A DNA stretch of 64,000 nt from Chalara sp. BL73. Its lineage: Eukaryota > Ascomycota > Leotiomycetes > Helotiales. The DNA lies in assembly GCA_918026815.1 (NCBI GenBank), contig CAKJVC010000073.1, positions 372,001-436,000 on the forward strand, written 5' to 3'. The notes beneath the pieces are model-generated. The model did not search any database, had not been told where the DNA came from, and saw nothing but the letters and a program-made list of their open reading frames with translations. The position numbers were made by a program, and so were the translations under genes. Positions 55,442 to 64,000 of the stretch are shown in pieces (position 1 is the stretch's first letter; each line of letters begins with the position of its first letter).

Positions 55442-55882
55442 TGTAACAGCCAGGGTCGGTTAGGGACGGCTATCGTGATAGCCTAACAGCCAGCCAAAGG
55501 CTTTTCAGTTGTAGTACTTTCAGGGCTGCAAACGGCACGCTCCGCCTATGGCCAGCCACAGGCTCACAGCTACTACAATCACAGGCATAGAGCTACAACA
55601 GCCATAGGCTGACAGCTACAGCAGCTACAGGCTCACAGCTACAGCAGCCACAGGCTTACAGATACAACAACCACAGGCATACAGCAGCCACAGGCTCTCA
55701 GCTACAGTACAGTTAACAGATGTAAGGAACAGTTAGAGCTCTCTGAAGAAAGCAAGCTTGAGTTTTCCTGCTAGACTGACAAGCATACTTTTGATATCAA
55801 TACATTACTGTTTCTATTACATCACAGTCACGTTCTTTACCTGTTATATTGCAATCCCTCCTGCTGCCATCTATTTGTTACA
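55442..55882 (+). repeat. LTR, family C
   Basis: A 441-bp sequence from TGTAACAGCCAGGGTCGG to TTTGTTACA, with expanded CAGCTACAG/CAGCCACAGGC units at 55590-55710. It is longer than the 356-bp copy at 39859 and lacks a clear target duplication. Confidence 0.8.
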
Positions 55883-56125
55883 CAAATATGTAGATTCTAA
55901 AGTATCACGGAGAGTACTCAGTAGTGCAGCGAACAGCTAATTGATGGTTGACAGTCCCAATAGCGAAGTGATATTATTGTATGTATACACGCTTGAAGAA
56001 CAGATAATCTACGGTTGAGCTGTTCTCTTAAATACCAACCCCTTAGCCTTCCTTAGCGTGCTCGCGTATCCAGCCAATGACCCTCAATGCAGGTCTATTC
56101 TGTGACATTAAGAGAAAGGTGCAAC

Positions 56126-56215
56126 TAACGTCCATCCCTGCGTAGCGAGAAACCCACCGTGCCGAGAAAAACGATGGGTACTTTAACTTCAAGTAATACA
56201 AACTCTGTACACATA
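56126..56215. repeat. Family-T terminal-repeat fragment, third copy
   Basis: Begins TAACGTCCATCCCTGCGTAG and continues like 2390-2470. Confidence 0.5.
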
Positions 56216-56369
56216 TTGGTATTTTCTATAATTCTGTATCAGCCGTGTACTATAGCCACTCCTAAACACCCGAGACTCTTTTTACTAAAGAAAATAAGTT
56301 CGTATTGTCGCGTTCGCGCCTGTTCTGCAGAGAGTCTCCCTTGGTAAGGTACTAAAATTGGAATCGATT

Positions 56370-56543
56370 TGTCACGGCACGAGCTGTGGATCTACAGATA
56401 CAGAGGGCAGCTGTGGTACTATGCGAGAATCTATAGCTGAGGAAGGAAGAAGGAGCTCGAGGAGAGCAGGCTATATATACACGAGGAGCTCGGGGAGCTC
56501 GCCTAATATGGGTCACGTGTGCTTGGGAGCACGCGACGTGACA
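56370..56543 (+). repeat. Family-E element, 174 bp
   Basis: Nearly the same as 42156-42329; TGTCACGGCACGAG to GCGACGTGACA. It contains GAGGAGCTCGGGGAGCTCGC. Confidence 0.82.
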
Positions 56544-56558
56544 AGTAGACTGTTTATA

Positions 56559-59385
56559 TTATAAAACTTTCAACCTGTCTTGAAATCCAAAAAGAGAAAG
56601 TTGTCCGGATTGATATCCCAAGACAAGGTTCCTATTCCAGACAGCTCTACAAGTTGGTGACCGATGATCAGGGGGTAGCCAGAGAATTTTCACATCTTTT
56701 TCTACTATCCATTCATTTGATACAAGTAGAGGAGTATTCACCACTTTACTGTCGGGTAAGAAGGCCGCAGACGTGACCGAGCCTGTATAGCCCTTGAGCG
56801 TCTGCAGAAGTGCTCCCGTAGTAGCGTCCCAGAGCCATGCCGTATCATCGCTAGAGCCAGACACGACTTTCTCGCTGTCGGGTGAGAAGGCCACAGACGT
56901 GACCCAGCCTGTATGGCCCTCGAGCGTCTGGAGCGCTGCACTCCAATTTGCTTGCACTTTGGGCTTTGTGTGGATCCAAGCAGGGATATCCTTCTCAAAT
57001 ACTGCTCGAATAACACTCTTCTCTGGGGCGAAGATAAGGGCTGAACAATATAATTGAAGGGGTGCCTGTTCAACCACTACTCGGTTATATAGGGCGAACC
57101 TCATTGCATCAAGTACAAATATATATATATCTGTACTTTTATCGGCCTTATTATATTAGTAGGGTTTCTCTGTAACTACTATCAATTAATATAGACACTT
57201 ACCTGAAGCCAACTCTCGAGCTTCTTAATCATAAGTACTCCATCTGACAAGCCTTTCGTTAAGCTAAGTGCCTCAAGCCAGTAAAGATAGCTTTAGCGTA
57301 AAAACTTAAACACTGACCCACTATTCTTAAAGTTATCAATCGTGTTCTTTTTAGTACTACAGTCGAGTAAATAGTCAATCTAATAGAGACAAGAGTACCG
57401 TACTGCGGCTAGTGGATCTGGATTGGGCGCCTCGACCTGGTCGACAGAAATTCCAGGAGTGCGTAGGTTATAAATATCGCGTCGAAGTGTTCCGTACATG
57501 GCCCGTAACGATCGCGAGAATATAATATGATGTACAGCTTCTACTCCAAAAGGATAGATTTTATTCTGTGCCTTTTTGATTAAAAAATCCTTTGCTGACT
57601 GGTGAATAAATAAGATAGTATATTCTTAGAGCGTTAGAAAAGAGCCACAAAGCTTTATGATCTCCGATAGAGCTTCGTATTCGCTAGCAATTCCGTCAGG
57701 CATGTCAATGAAAAATGACAGCTCGTCCAACGTAATAAGCCGGTACACAGCCGCAACGACAGCCAGTATCTGTGTGCAAAGCTTTTTATCTTTTGCATTA
57801 TTTATACTCCTGATCTGATCCATTATTCGCCTGTAGAAAGGATCAAGTTCGGGCGGAAATGCGGTCACTTTCGTCTTAGCTTTCTATCCGGGGATTTTGG
57901 AGAGTTTTTTGCATACTAAAGCTACCTAAAGAAACGTGCCGTTTGCATTTAAGGACAAGTAACTCTGGACGGACTTATGTGTTTCACTACTGTATCTGTT
58001 TCGCTCCGCTAGCCAATCAACCTTGAATGTCACGCTCCTCAATGATGCTCATTGGTTCGCTTACCAGTTCGCCAATGTGGGTCACGTGATCATGGTTTTA
58101 CTTATGAGGGATGCCACACCCACAGCTACACCTTTCCTCCTTAGTTTAGTATTCTCGTAATTGAAGCACCTATTCAGCGCCCTTACAGGCCATAGGATCG
58201 TGATCGTGACATTGAACCTGATGTAAGTTGCAATAGCCGCAGCGACGGAATTTTGATTGAGTTCAAGGCTTAGTCTTACTCTGTGCGCTGCGGTTTCGAG
58301 ACTCTTTTCGATACTCGACCAATTTCGACTCGAGACGATCCACTTGGCACGCGATAATACTGACGACGTGTATACAACAAGGTCCAACAATTCCGGCAAG
58401 CCAGTTACGCATTCGTTAAGCGCATCGACAATAAAATAAATGCCATCCAAGCTCGAGTTTTGCAGTATATTAGTAAAGATTTCGGACAAAGCAAACCAGG
58501 CATTTGTATCTTTAAATAGTGTTTTACTTGCATTGCTGTATTTCTTTTGGATATGCAACACAAGCGACGGCTGCTGACCGACAAGTGTATATATTAAACC
58601 TCGTAGCACGGCAGTGGCACTGTTAATTCGTGAGTCGCTAGCTTGGCAGAAGAAGTAGGAAAAAAGAGCCGTGTCGATTGTTGATTTGCTCAACTTGTTG
58701 ATTATGCTACAAAGCAGCATCGTTTTGCTTTTGCTAAGTTCGCTCTTGATCCATAAAAGTGAGCTCAGCTGGTCGTTACGCTATTGTTTAAACTCAGAGT
58801 TCCTAAAAATCCAGCGGCAAGAATCTTCTAACAAGCCACTTTTAGTGTTTTCAATACGCTTTTTATTATCGCAGGGGTCGGTAATGCGTAAGTCTTGAAA
58901 ACACATTTCCCGCTTGTCGATGATTTCTTGAAGCCGTCCAAAAGCAGTCGCTGCTTCTGTGTCTTTGAAAAAAGGTATTTTTACGTCAAGAATGCTTAGC
59001 AATAAGTACACTCTATCTACCTCGAGAGTTGTCTGGCGGCGATCCATCCAAGAAAGTCGCTCCTCCGCACTAAACTGAAATAAAGGGGCTCCTTAAAGCG
59101 CTAAGGCAGAAATACCTGTTATAGCTTGAATTTGGTGCTTTAGTGAGTCTTTGTCACCGAGCCGCCCGCCTTCACGACAGAAAAACTCGACTGAACGAGG
59201 CGCAAGAAGCTCTTGGAGCGTCCATCCTCTAGTGAACCATCTACTTTTCCAAAACTCCGAGTCCCACAACTGTGGATTGAACTCAGCATTGGTGCTTAAA
59301 AGAGGGCTGGTAACATCCGACATATAAACGTAGCATCGAGTTGCGTTGCGATACCAGCGGAACATGGAGTTGATAGCATACTGGA
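56559..59385 (-). pseudogene. HET-NACHT-WD40 (HNWD-type) receptor pseudogene
   Basis: Collinear pieces of an HNWD protein in the order of the het-d/het-e family. The HET C-terminal half has AINSMFRWYRNATRCYVYMS and TRGWTLQELLAPRSVEFFC; then FSAEERLSWMDRRQTT. The NACHT start reads LLWIKSELSKSKTMLL where the Walker A is normally GDPGKGKT, and the Walker B region is IYFIVDALNEC. Linker blocks follow (AKDFLIKKAQNK, AMYGTLRRDIYNL, YLYWLEALSLTKGLSDGVL), then about one and a half WD40 repeats (GHTGWVTSVAFSPDSEKVVS) and the conserved end (WLPPDHRSPTCRAVWNRNLV). Several in-frame stops fall at Trp or Gln positions (TGG to TAG, CAA to TAA). The HET N-terminus is missing where a Copia fragment begins. 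It is non-functional. Confidence 0.9.
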
Positions 59386-59404
59386 GCTACAATTGAGCAA
59401 GTGC

Positions 59405-59666
59405 TAAAAATTGACTTACCTTTAATTCTCTGCACCGATTCCAAGTCTTTTTACGAGTGCCTTGTCAAATTAGGAAGAGCTCAGAGAAACGCCTCATGAT
59501 TGAAATCATGTGTCTTCGCCAATCATACGAGCGTAGAGAAATCGCCAAAGTCAAATGGATCGATGGCGACAGCAAACCTGCCGACTCTATAACCAAGAGT
59601 AAGGCATCTACGGCTCTGAAGCAGCTGATCGACACGAACTACCTAGACCTGAAGGTTGTAGAATAG
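59405..59666 (+). pseudogene. Ty1/Copia polyprotein C-terminal fragment (RNase H end)
   Basis: The sequence starts KIDLPLILCTDSKSFYECLV; after a one-base shift near 59475 it continues EKRLMIEIMCLRQSYERREI and WIDGDSKPADSITKSKASTA, ending DTNYLDLKVVE. These are hallmark blocks of the Copia RNase H terminus. The 5' part of the element is missing; the 3' LTR follows at 59742. Confidence 0.88.
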
Positions 59667-59741
59667 GTAGAACGGGAATAAGAGAAAATGAAGGAGAGCA
59701 AATGGAAGCATGGTTTTTAGGCTCTTTAAAAGAGTCGTCAG

Positions 59742-59970
59742 TGTTAGTATAAGTGAATAGCGCACCCCGCGACGAACGGACCACACGGGCATACACTCTT
59801 GTACGTAGCAGTAGACTTGGAAGAATGAATCGAGAATAAGTTAACCACCTACAAAGAGCATACTAGCACTGCGCAAAGATCGCGGTGCTACGTGTCCCAT
59901 GGGTAACCGACTTGGGAAATCGCAAATTATCACAAAACCAAAAAGCTTCACTCACAGAGTGGTACAAACA
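59742..59970 (-). repeat. 3' LTR, family B, of the Copia fragment
   Basis: A 229-bp diverged copy from TGTTAGTATAAGTGAATAGC to GGTACAAACA. Its position about 75 bp after the pol stop identifies family B as Ty1/Copia. Strand is given as for the 2929 copy; the element itself reads on the plus strand. Confidence 0.82.
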
Positions 59971-60343
59971 CAAACAAACAAAGTTACACCTGTTATCTTT
60001 ATTGTAGAATCTTTGAGTTTGATGCCTTACAAACAGCTGTAGCCGGCGCTTGCATTGTGATTGTGACAATTGTCACACAACTTTGCAACCTGTTTTACTA
60101 TTCCAAACCTTTGTTCTATTCTTTGTGTGTCTCTGCTTTTCAAACATACAAATAGCCCAAGCCGAAAAAGATCTTGTCGATATCAAACATCCTGAAAAGA
60201 GATCCCAGTGGATTTAAAAAACTGAAATGCCTCAAAATGCAAATCTCGACATCTTCAACAAGTAACCCGATTCTCACATCGCCCGCCAACCAACACTTTA
60301 GCTAATTGCCACAATGCCACAACAACATACTCTAGAAGCCATG

Positions 60344-60751
60344 CCTCACTAATGCTGGTTTTGTTCACACCAAAACCTTTCATACTTGGACCGTTGCGGA
60401 ATATGCGATGAAGCAACAATACCTACTCGAGACCAAAATCGTAAAAGGCTCAAATGGACAGTCTACACTTTCGAGCAGGATGCTTCAGACTCGGCACGCA
60501 AGCCTGTCTATTCTGTTTCCTAGGCATTAAGGGTTCTCGGTGACCAGGATTATATTGCCATTCGACTCGGCAACGGACATAAGCGATGCATATTGGTCCG
60601 GCATTCAAAGAATAAAACCCCTTACTCCACCCAGGATTTTATTCAGGCAGAGGGTCAAAAGGTGACAACTGTCAAGTGTGATAGAGCCAGCAAGCAGCAT
60701 GAAAACCTTATTTGGCGTTTCGTACGCGAGAATTTGGAGAATAGAGATTAA
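60344..60751 (+). pseudogene. Small Cys-containing protein relic with two stops
   Basis: One frame gives CWFCSHQNLSYLDRCGICDE, a zinc-ribbon-like C-x2-C...C-x2-C pattern, then RKRLKWTVYTFEQDAS, and, after an in-frame TAG, VLGDQDYIAIRLGNGHKRCI and SKQHENLIWRFVRENLENRD. A TAA lies right after the opening MPH. The rest is coherent, so it was recently coding. Family not recognised. Confidence 0.42.
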
Positions 60752-61112
60752 AAAGGGAATATATGGTGAGTCAAATTGATTTCCGAAGCATATATCTTGC
60801 GCCTAAGCCACGCATCTGGCACTTGATGGAAAATTGTTATTCGCTGTTTATTGACTAGAATATTATGGCTCTCCGACAAACCTTCACCTACTTTTCTTTT
60901 TGTTATCACTTGGCTGGTCATGAAATCTGGTGTTGATGTTTACCCGGGATTAGCTGCTATTTTGAAAATAGACTGGCGGAGATGCAGGTTGTAGCTAGCT
61001 GTTGGTATGTTGGGTCCTGAGTCAACAGGGGAGTGGATCGGAGAGCCAATGGGGGTATGTTAGTCACGTCAAAGGGGTTTTGTAGGTCTTGAGTCAATGG
61101 AAGAATGAATGG
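60752..61112. other. Intergenic region, no gene recognised
   Basis: A GAGTCAATGG/GAGTCAACAGGGGAGTGG motif recurs here (61019-61100) and near 47098, so part is repeat-derived. Confidence 0.35.
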
Positions 61113-61139
61113 TGTTAGGATTTAAGGATCCAGGTAGCT

Positions 61140-61183
61140 GGGTTTCAATACACTGACTACCGGTAGTCAGTGTATTGAAACCC
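61140..61183. repeat. Perfect 44-bp palindrome
   Basis: The arm GGGTTTCAATACACTGAC plus TACC is followed directly by its exact complement with no spacer. It is preceded by the family-D terminus TGTTAGGATTTAAGGATCCA at 61113, so it may mark a head-to-head junction of a repeat. Confidence 0.93.
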
Positions 61184-61303
61184 GGAACAAAACCCCAGCC
61201 TCTTGTAGTCACTATCCATCTCAAACAAAGCCGTCGCTGCTATGGTCAGCAATGAACTGTTCTTTTTGCCTGTCAATTTCTAGAATCAAATATCAATAAG
61301 ACA

Positions 61304-61345
61304 TAACGTCCGTCCCTGCGTAGCGAAACGCACCCTGTAACGAAA
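61304..61345. repeat. Family-T terminal-repeat fragment, fourth copy
   Basis: TAACGTCCGTCCCTGCGTAG, then rapidly diverging. Confidence 0.45.
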
Positions 61346-61849
61346 CAAATCTATAGTTTTGGAATCACAATTTTTTTCTTAGTAAGTCTATAAGGCTGTT
61401 ATTAATATATTACTTCTTTAACTATTTCTCCCTAAGAAGACCACTTAGCAACAAGAAAAAGAGTATAATTGATTATGCTGCCGATCATATCAATCACGCA
61501 ATTGATCGCCGCTTCCATTGTCCCCCCCTGTTTAATCATGACTATTAAATCCTTTTCAAAATTCGGAGCACTTCAGGAAAGGCCCTATCACGAAATAATA
61601 TAGCTCCAAATTTTAAAGACGCTTAAAGAGGAAAAGAATATAGTCCGGGAGTTACGCCGGTGAGGTGAGAGGGTCTACACGTTTTCAGTGCTTAGTAATA
61701 TACATTAGCCGAGATAAAATTACTATGTTTACGCCCGGACTCGCTATATTTTATTTAGCCATGATTCTAAGGCGTAAGGCGTAGTCACGTGTGTGGCGTA
61801 TACTGGTCACGCGGGCGGTAGCACGTGCTGCTTGACATGGTTGCTCGTG

Positions 61850-61995
61850 CTTTCGACTCTGTCATTAGTAAGGTCATCTTCCAATTCGTCAGCGATTTGG
61901 CAAGAGGAGCGGACTCTCTTCAGAGGCTTTGGCTAAAAATGAAAAGGTTCGTTCTAGGTAGAGCGTAAAGAGAGAAAAAGCCAGAAGTGACAGTT
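61850..61995 (+). repeat. Dispersed repeat, second copy of 31135-31280
   Basis: Same order of shared blocks (AAGGTCATCTT, AATTCGTCAGC, GCAAGAG, AAAGCCAGAAG). Type unknown. Confidence 0.6.
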
Positions 61996-62406
61996 TGCTA
62001 CGCAGAGGCATTTCTTTTCTCGATTTTGTTGGCTGCGCACAAGGCCACTTTTTGCTCTAACTTAATCGGAGGATGTCGGGACACAGTAATTTTCCGGCAA
62101 GGTATGCGCCGCCACAAACGTCGCAGCCACACGCTTAGCGGCCACAGATTTTACGTGGGTGGCCAGCCTGCGGCTCACACGAAGCCTTCGAAATTGATTA
62201 GAACATTAGAAGTATAGTTCAGCAGTTAGTAAGTTACAAAGAATAAAGCAAAACACTTTCGAATATGTAAAAACAAAGTAGCATCGGCAACAACGAGGCG
62301 GTCCGAAAGATCGATCGCAGAGAACACAACGGGAGCTCATAGTGTCAACAGTTCTTATAACAGTGTTGATTCAATATCTTACACAAATATGACAATGAAA
62401 TGTTGT
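61996..62406. other. 3' flank of the HET gene, no gene recognised
   Basis: A short plus-strand frame (61987-62217) has no family resemblance. Confidence 0.35.
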
Positions 62407-63732
62407 TCAGAAGCTGACGACCAAACCGCTGGCTGCGCTCCGGAGTGGTCCGGTCGTTGCAGGCTCTTCCAGATATGTGAACATGGTCCAGCCCCTATAC
62501 AAACTTTCAGCGATCTTTCGGCAGACCTCCAAAGCATCGCAATGCTGTCTGGAGCATGTATTCTCACTGCATCCTAGTTCATGGGACAATCCTAAACACC
62601 GCTCCCGCTCCATTTTCATATGGGGACTATCATCAAACGGGTTGTGCTGGGCATTTTCGGCTAGTGAACGGCAATCCTCTGTCCACCTAACACTGAACCT
62701 CGCACTGGGAGATCCTAACGATTCTACCGCCATCCATCGAATGGCTTGACATATAACCACGCAACCTGACATATTATATGATGGTCGGATCTCGCCGCGG
62801 CAGTGGTTGTTTGTCAGCCCCAAGAGCGCATAGATATAATCTTGCGGTTTGGAAGACTTTGCGTCTTTGGCCAAGCGCAGAAGATAGCCTAAAGAATCCC
62901 CGGCGGCCCCTTCATATGGTCTTATGAGCAGATTAAGTTTCCAGAGTCTTGCGAGATTCTTTTGGTATCGGGACCTGTCGTTCTGATTCTCTAGAGGAAG
63001 TCGTGTATGGCCCAATGAGTGGCTGATACTCAAGAAACGATCCCAAGTAGTTGTGAAATCCCCTAAGACGATATGGACTCTATCTTGCAAAAAGCGTTCT
63101 CTCCCATCCGCATTAGAAACCGCAAGCTCTTGCAGGATCCAGACACGCATCCAATATGCGTTTCCGAAAGCTTTATCTACAGCCGCAATCATACACGGAT
63201 CGGTAGACACTAAGTCCTGCACCTCTTTAAGGGCAGCATCAGAAGTATTCGAGTCGTGCAATCTGATGACGCGCTCCAACGATTCCATTCCTCTTGTTGA
63301 CTCCATATTACCAGGCCCGAGCCACACAGTGGTTTGCAGTGCATCGGCATAGGTCTGGCGCATGCCCTCAATTTGGCTGGCTTTCTCTCTGTCCTCATCT
63401 TTTTGCTGGATGCATAAGGCATCCACCCACCACCAACCATTCCAGTCCGTCGGATCTTCAGTCTGCTTCTGAGAGACATGCTTCAGGAAATCGAATAGAT
63501 TTTGCTGAACTTCGAATGTTTTGTTGTTTATCCGGATTGAATGTAAGGGGTAAACGTCACCCCATCTGTAGGAAAGAGCGCGGTAGTGTTTGTGTACGTC
63601 CTCTCGATTAATGGATTTGATAGAGAGCTGCAATAGAGGACTGGGCTCACTCTCATCGCAATGCTGAACTTGGATAAGGCGGATCTGGTTTCTGGCATCC
63701 GCGAGAGGCTGGTGTTCGAAATAGTCGACCAT
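62407..63732 (-). CDS. HET-domain protein, intact
   Basis: A single-exon frame of 441 residues. The HET domain begins near the N-terminus: YRALSYRWGD at 50-59, FEVQQNLFDFLKH, WWWVDALCIQQKDEDREKAS near 100-120, QIEGMRQTYADALQTTVWLG, and later YWMRVWILQELAVS. This is the canonical form (ALCIQQ intact). The C-terminal half has DYIYALLGLTNNH, the usual region after HET in this class, and a Cys-containing end. HET proteins mediate non-self recognition and cell death in ascomycetes; a specific partner cannot be named. It is unlike the gene at 1-2008, which has a long Cys-bearing N-terminal region. Confidence 0.92.
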   Translation of the reverse strand: MVDYFEHQPLADARNQIRLIQVQHCDESEPSPLLQLSIKSINREDVHKHYRALSYRWGDVYPLHSIRINNKTFEVQQNLFDFLKHVSQKQTEDPTDWNGWWWVDALCIQQKDEDREKASQIEGMRQTYADALQTTVWLGPGNMESTRGMESLERVIRLHDSNTSDAALKEVQDLVSTDPCMIAAVDKAFGNAYWMRVWILQELAVSNADGRERFLQDRVHIVLGDFTTTWDRFLSISHSLGHTRLPLENQNDRSRYQKNLARLWKLNLLIRPYEGAAGDSLGYLLRLAKDAKSSKPQDYIYALLGLTNNHCRGEIRPSYNMSGCVVICQAIRWMAVESLGSPSARFSVRWTEDCRSLAENAQHNPFDDSPHMKMERERCLGLSHELGCSENTCSRQHCDALEVCRKIAESLYRGWTMFTYLEEPATTGPLRSAASGLVVSF

Positions 63733-64000
63733 TTTATTGTTTTGACCACGGATCTAGCCCATGGTAGGGACATGGAAGGGACTAGGAGGCTGGAAGCGGG
63801 TGTGGTCTAGGCAGTAGCGCTTGTAGCTCCACGATCGAAGGCACAAGATAAGCAGTGTTTCGACGAACGAGCGCCGCACCCTTCAAATCCTGAAAAAATA
63901 ATGCATTTCGAAAATCTGGTTAGGAAAGTTGCGTGAACGTATAATGATGAATAAGGAAAGAAGGAGGGGAGCTCGATATAAGATCTAACTTAGTAGAAAC
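63733..64000. promoter_or_regulatory. Upstream region of the HET gene
   Basis: Non-coding sequence before the minus-strand start. No specific regulatory motif was identified. Confidence 0.3.

Noticed and set aside
1..64000. tRNA, rRNA or other structured RNA genes
   Set aside because: No cloverleaf-like or rRNA-like segment was recognised by eye; a covariance-model search would be decisive.

Overview
The window looks like nuclear DNA of a filamentous ascomycete (Pezizomycotina). Genes carry 47-156 nt introns with GTAAGT-like donors and CTAAC-like branch points. The protein set is typical of that group: HET-domain proteins, PNP-NACHT-ankyrin and HET-NACHT-WD40 NOD-like receptors, a Clr5-ankyrin protein, a DUF7587-like relic and SRPK-like kinases. 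Many broken genes carry W-to-stop and Q-to-stop changes of the C-to-T/G-to-A type expected from RIP-like mutation. Species cannot be named from sequence alone. All exon models were derived by hand; the longest ones close to a multiple of three with consistent phases.

Layout. 1-2.0 kb: most of a HET gene on the minus strand, running off the left edge. 2.4-8.7 kb: transposon debris (nested solo LTRs, a Fot/pogo-like transposase relic, an intact-ended hAT MITE) around a C2H2 zinc-finger gene. 9.2-14.7 kb: a six-exon minus-strand gene encoding SIR2-like NADase + nucleoside phosphorylase (PNP) + coiled coil + ankyrin/Cys-rich C-terminus, about 1570 residues, with one in-frame TAA; a frameshifted copy of its 5' end lies inverted at 9.2 kb. 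15-17.5 kb: a MITE, a DUF7587-like pseudogene and an LTR. 17.7-22 kb: an intact PNP-NACHT-ankyrin receptor of 1375 residues, flanked by diverged inverted repeats. 22.6-30.1 kb: LTRs, a seven-exon Clr5-ankyrin gene, degenerate coding remnants and a Ser/Thr kinase. 30.3-32.4 kb: Tc1/mariner debris and a small conserved gene with a six-base first exon. 32.7-37.6 kb: a 1611-residue protein made of about 38 short repeats ending in two transmembrane segments. 38.3-43.8 kb: a transposon nest in which a complete-ended hAT element (8-bp target duplication) sits inside an older LTR and itself holds two more LTRs; a HET gene fragment is cut off by an LTR. 43.8-46.6 kb: a frameshifted relative of the ankyrin/Cys-rich half of the SIR2-PNP gene. 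47.7-49.3 kb: a five-exon SRPK-like kinase. 49.9-56.5 kb: LTRs, a frameshifted membrane-protein gene and a second Fot-like relic. 56.6-59.4 kb: a HET-NACHT-WD40 pseudogene abutting a Ty1/Copia fragment. 62.4-63.7 kb: an intact HET gene.

Biologically the region reads as an allorecognition/innate-immunity island in repeat-rich DNA. It holds several intact or decaying NLR-like sensors and death effectors (HET, PNP, SIR2), repeat arrays with high internal similarity, and at least eight repeat families that have repeatedly broken and copied these genes. The most unusual gene is the SIR2-PNP fusion: two nucleotide-metabolising, immune-type enzyme domains on one chain, with ankyrins but no NACHT or NB-ARC motor.
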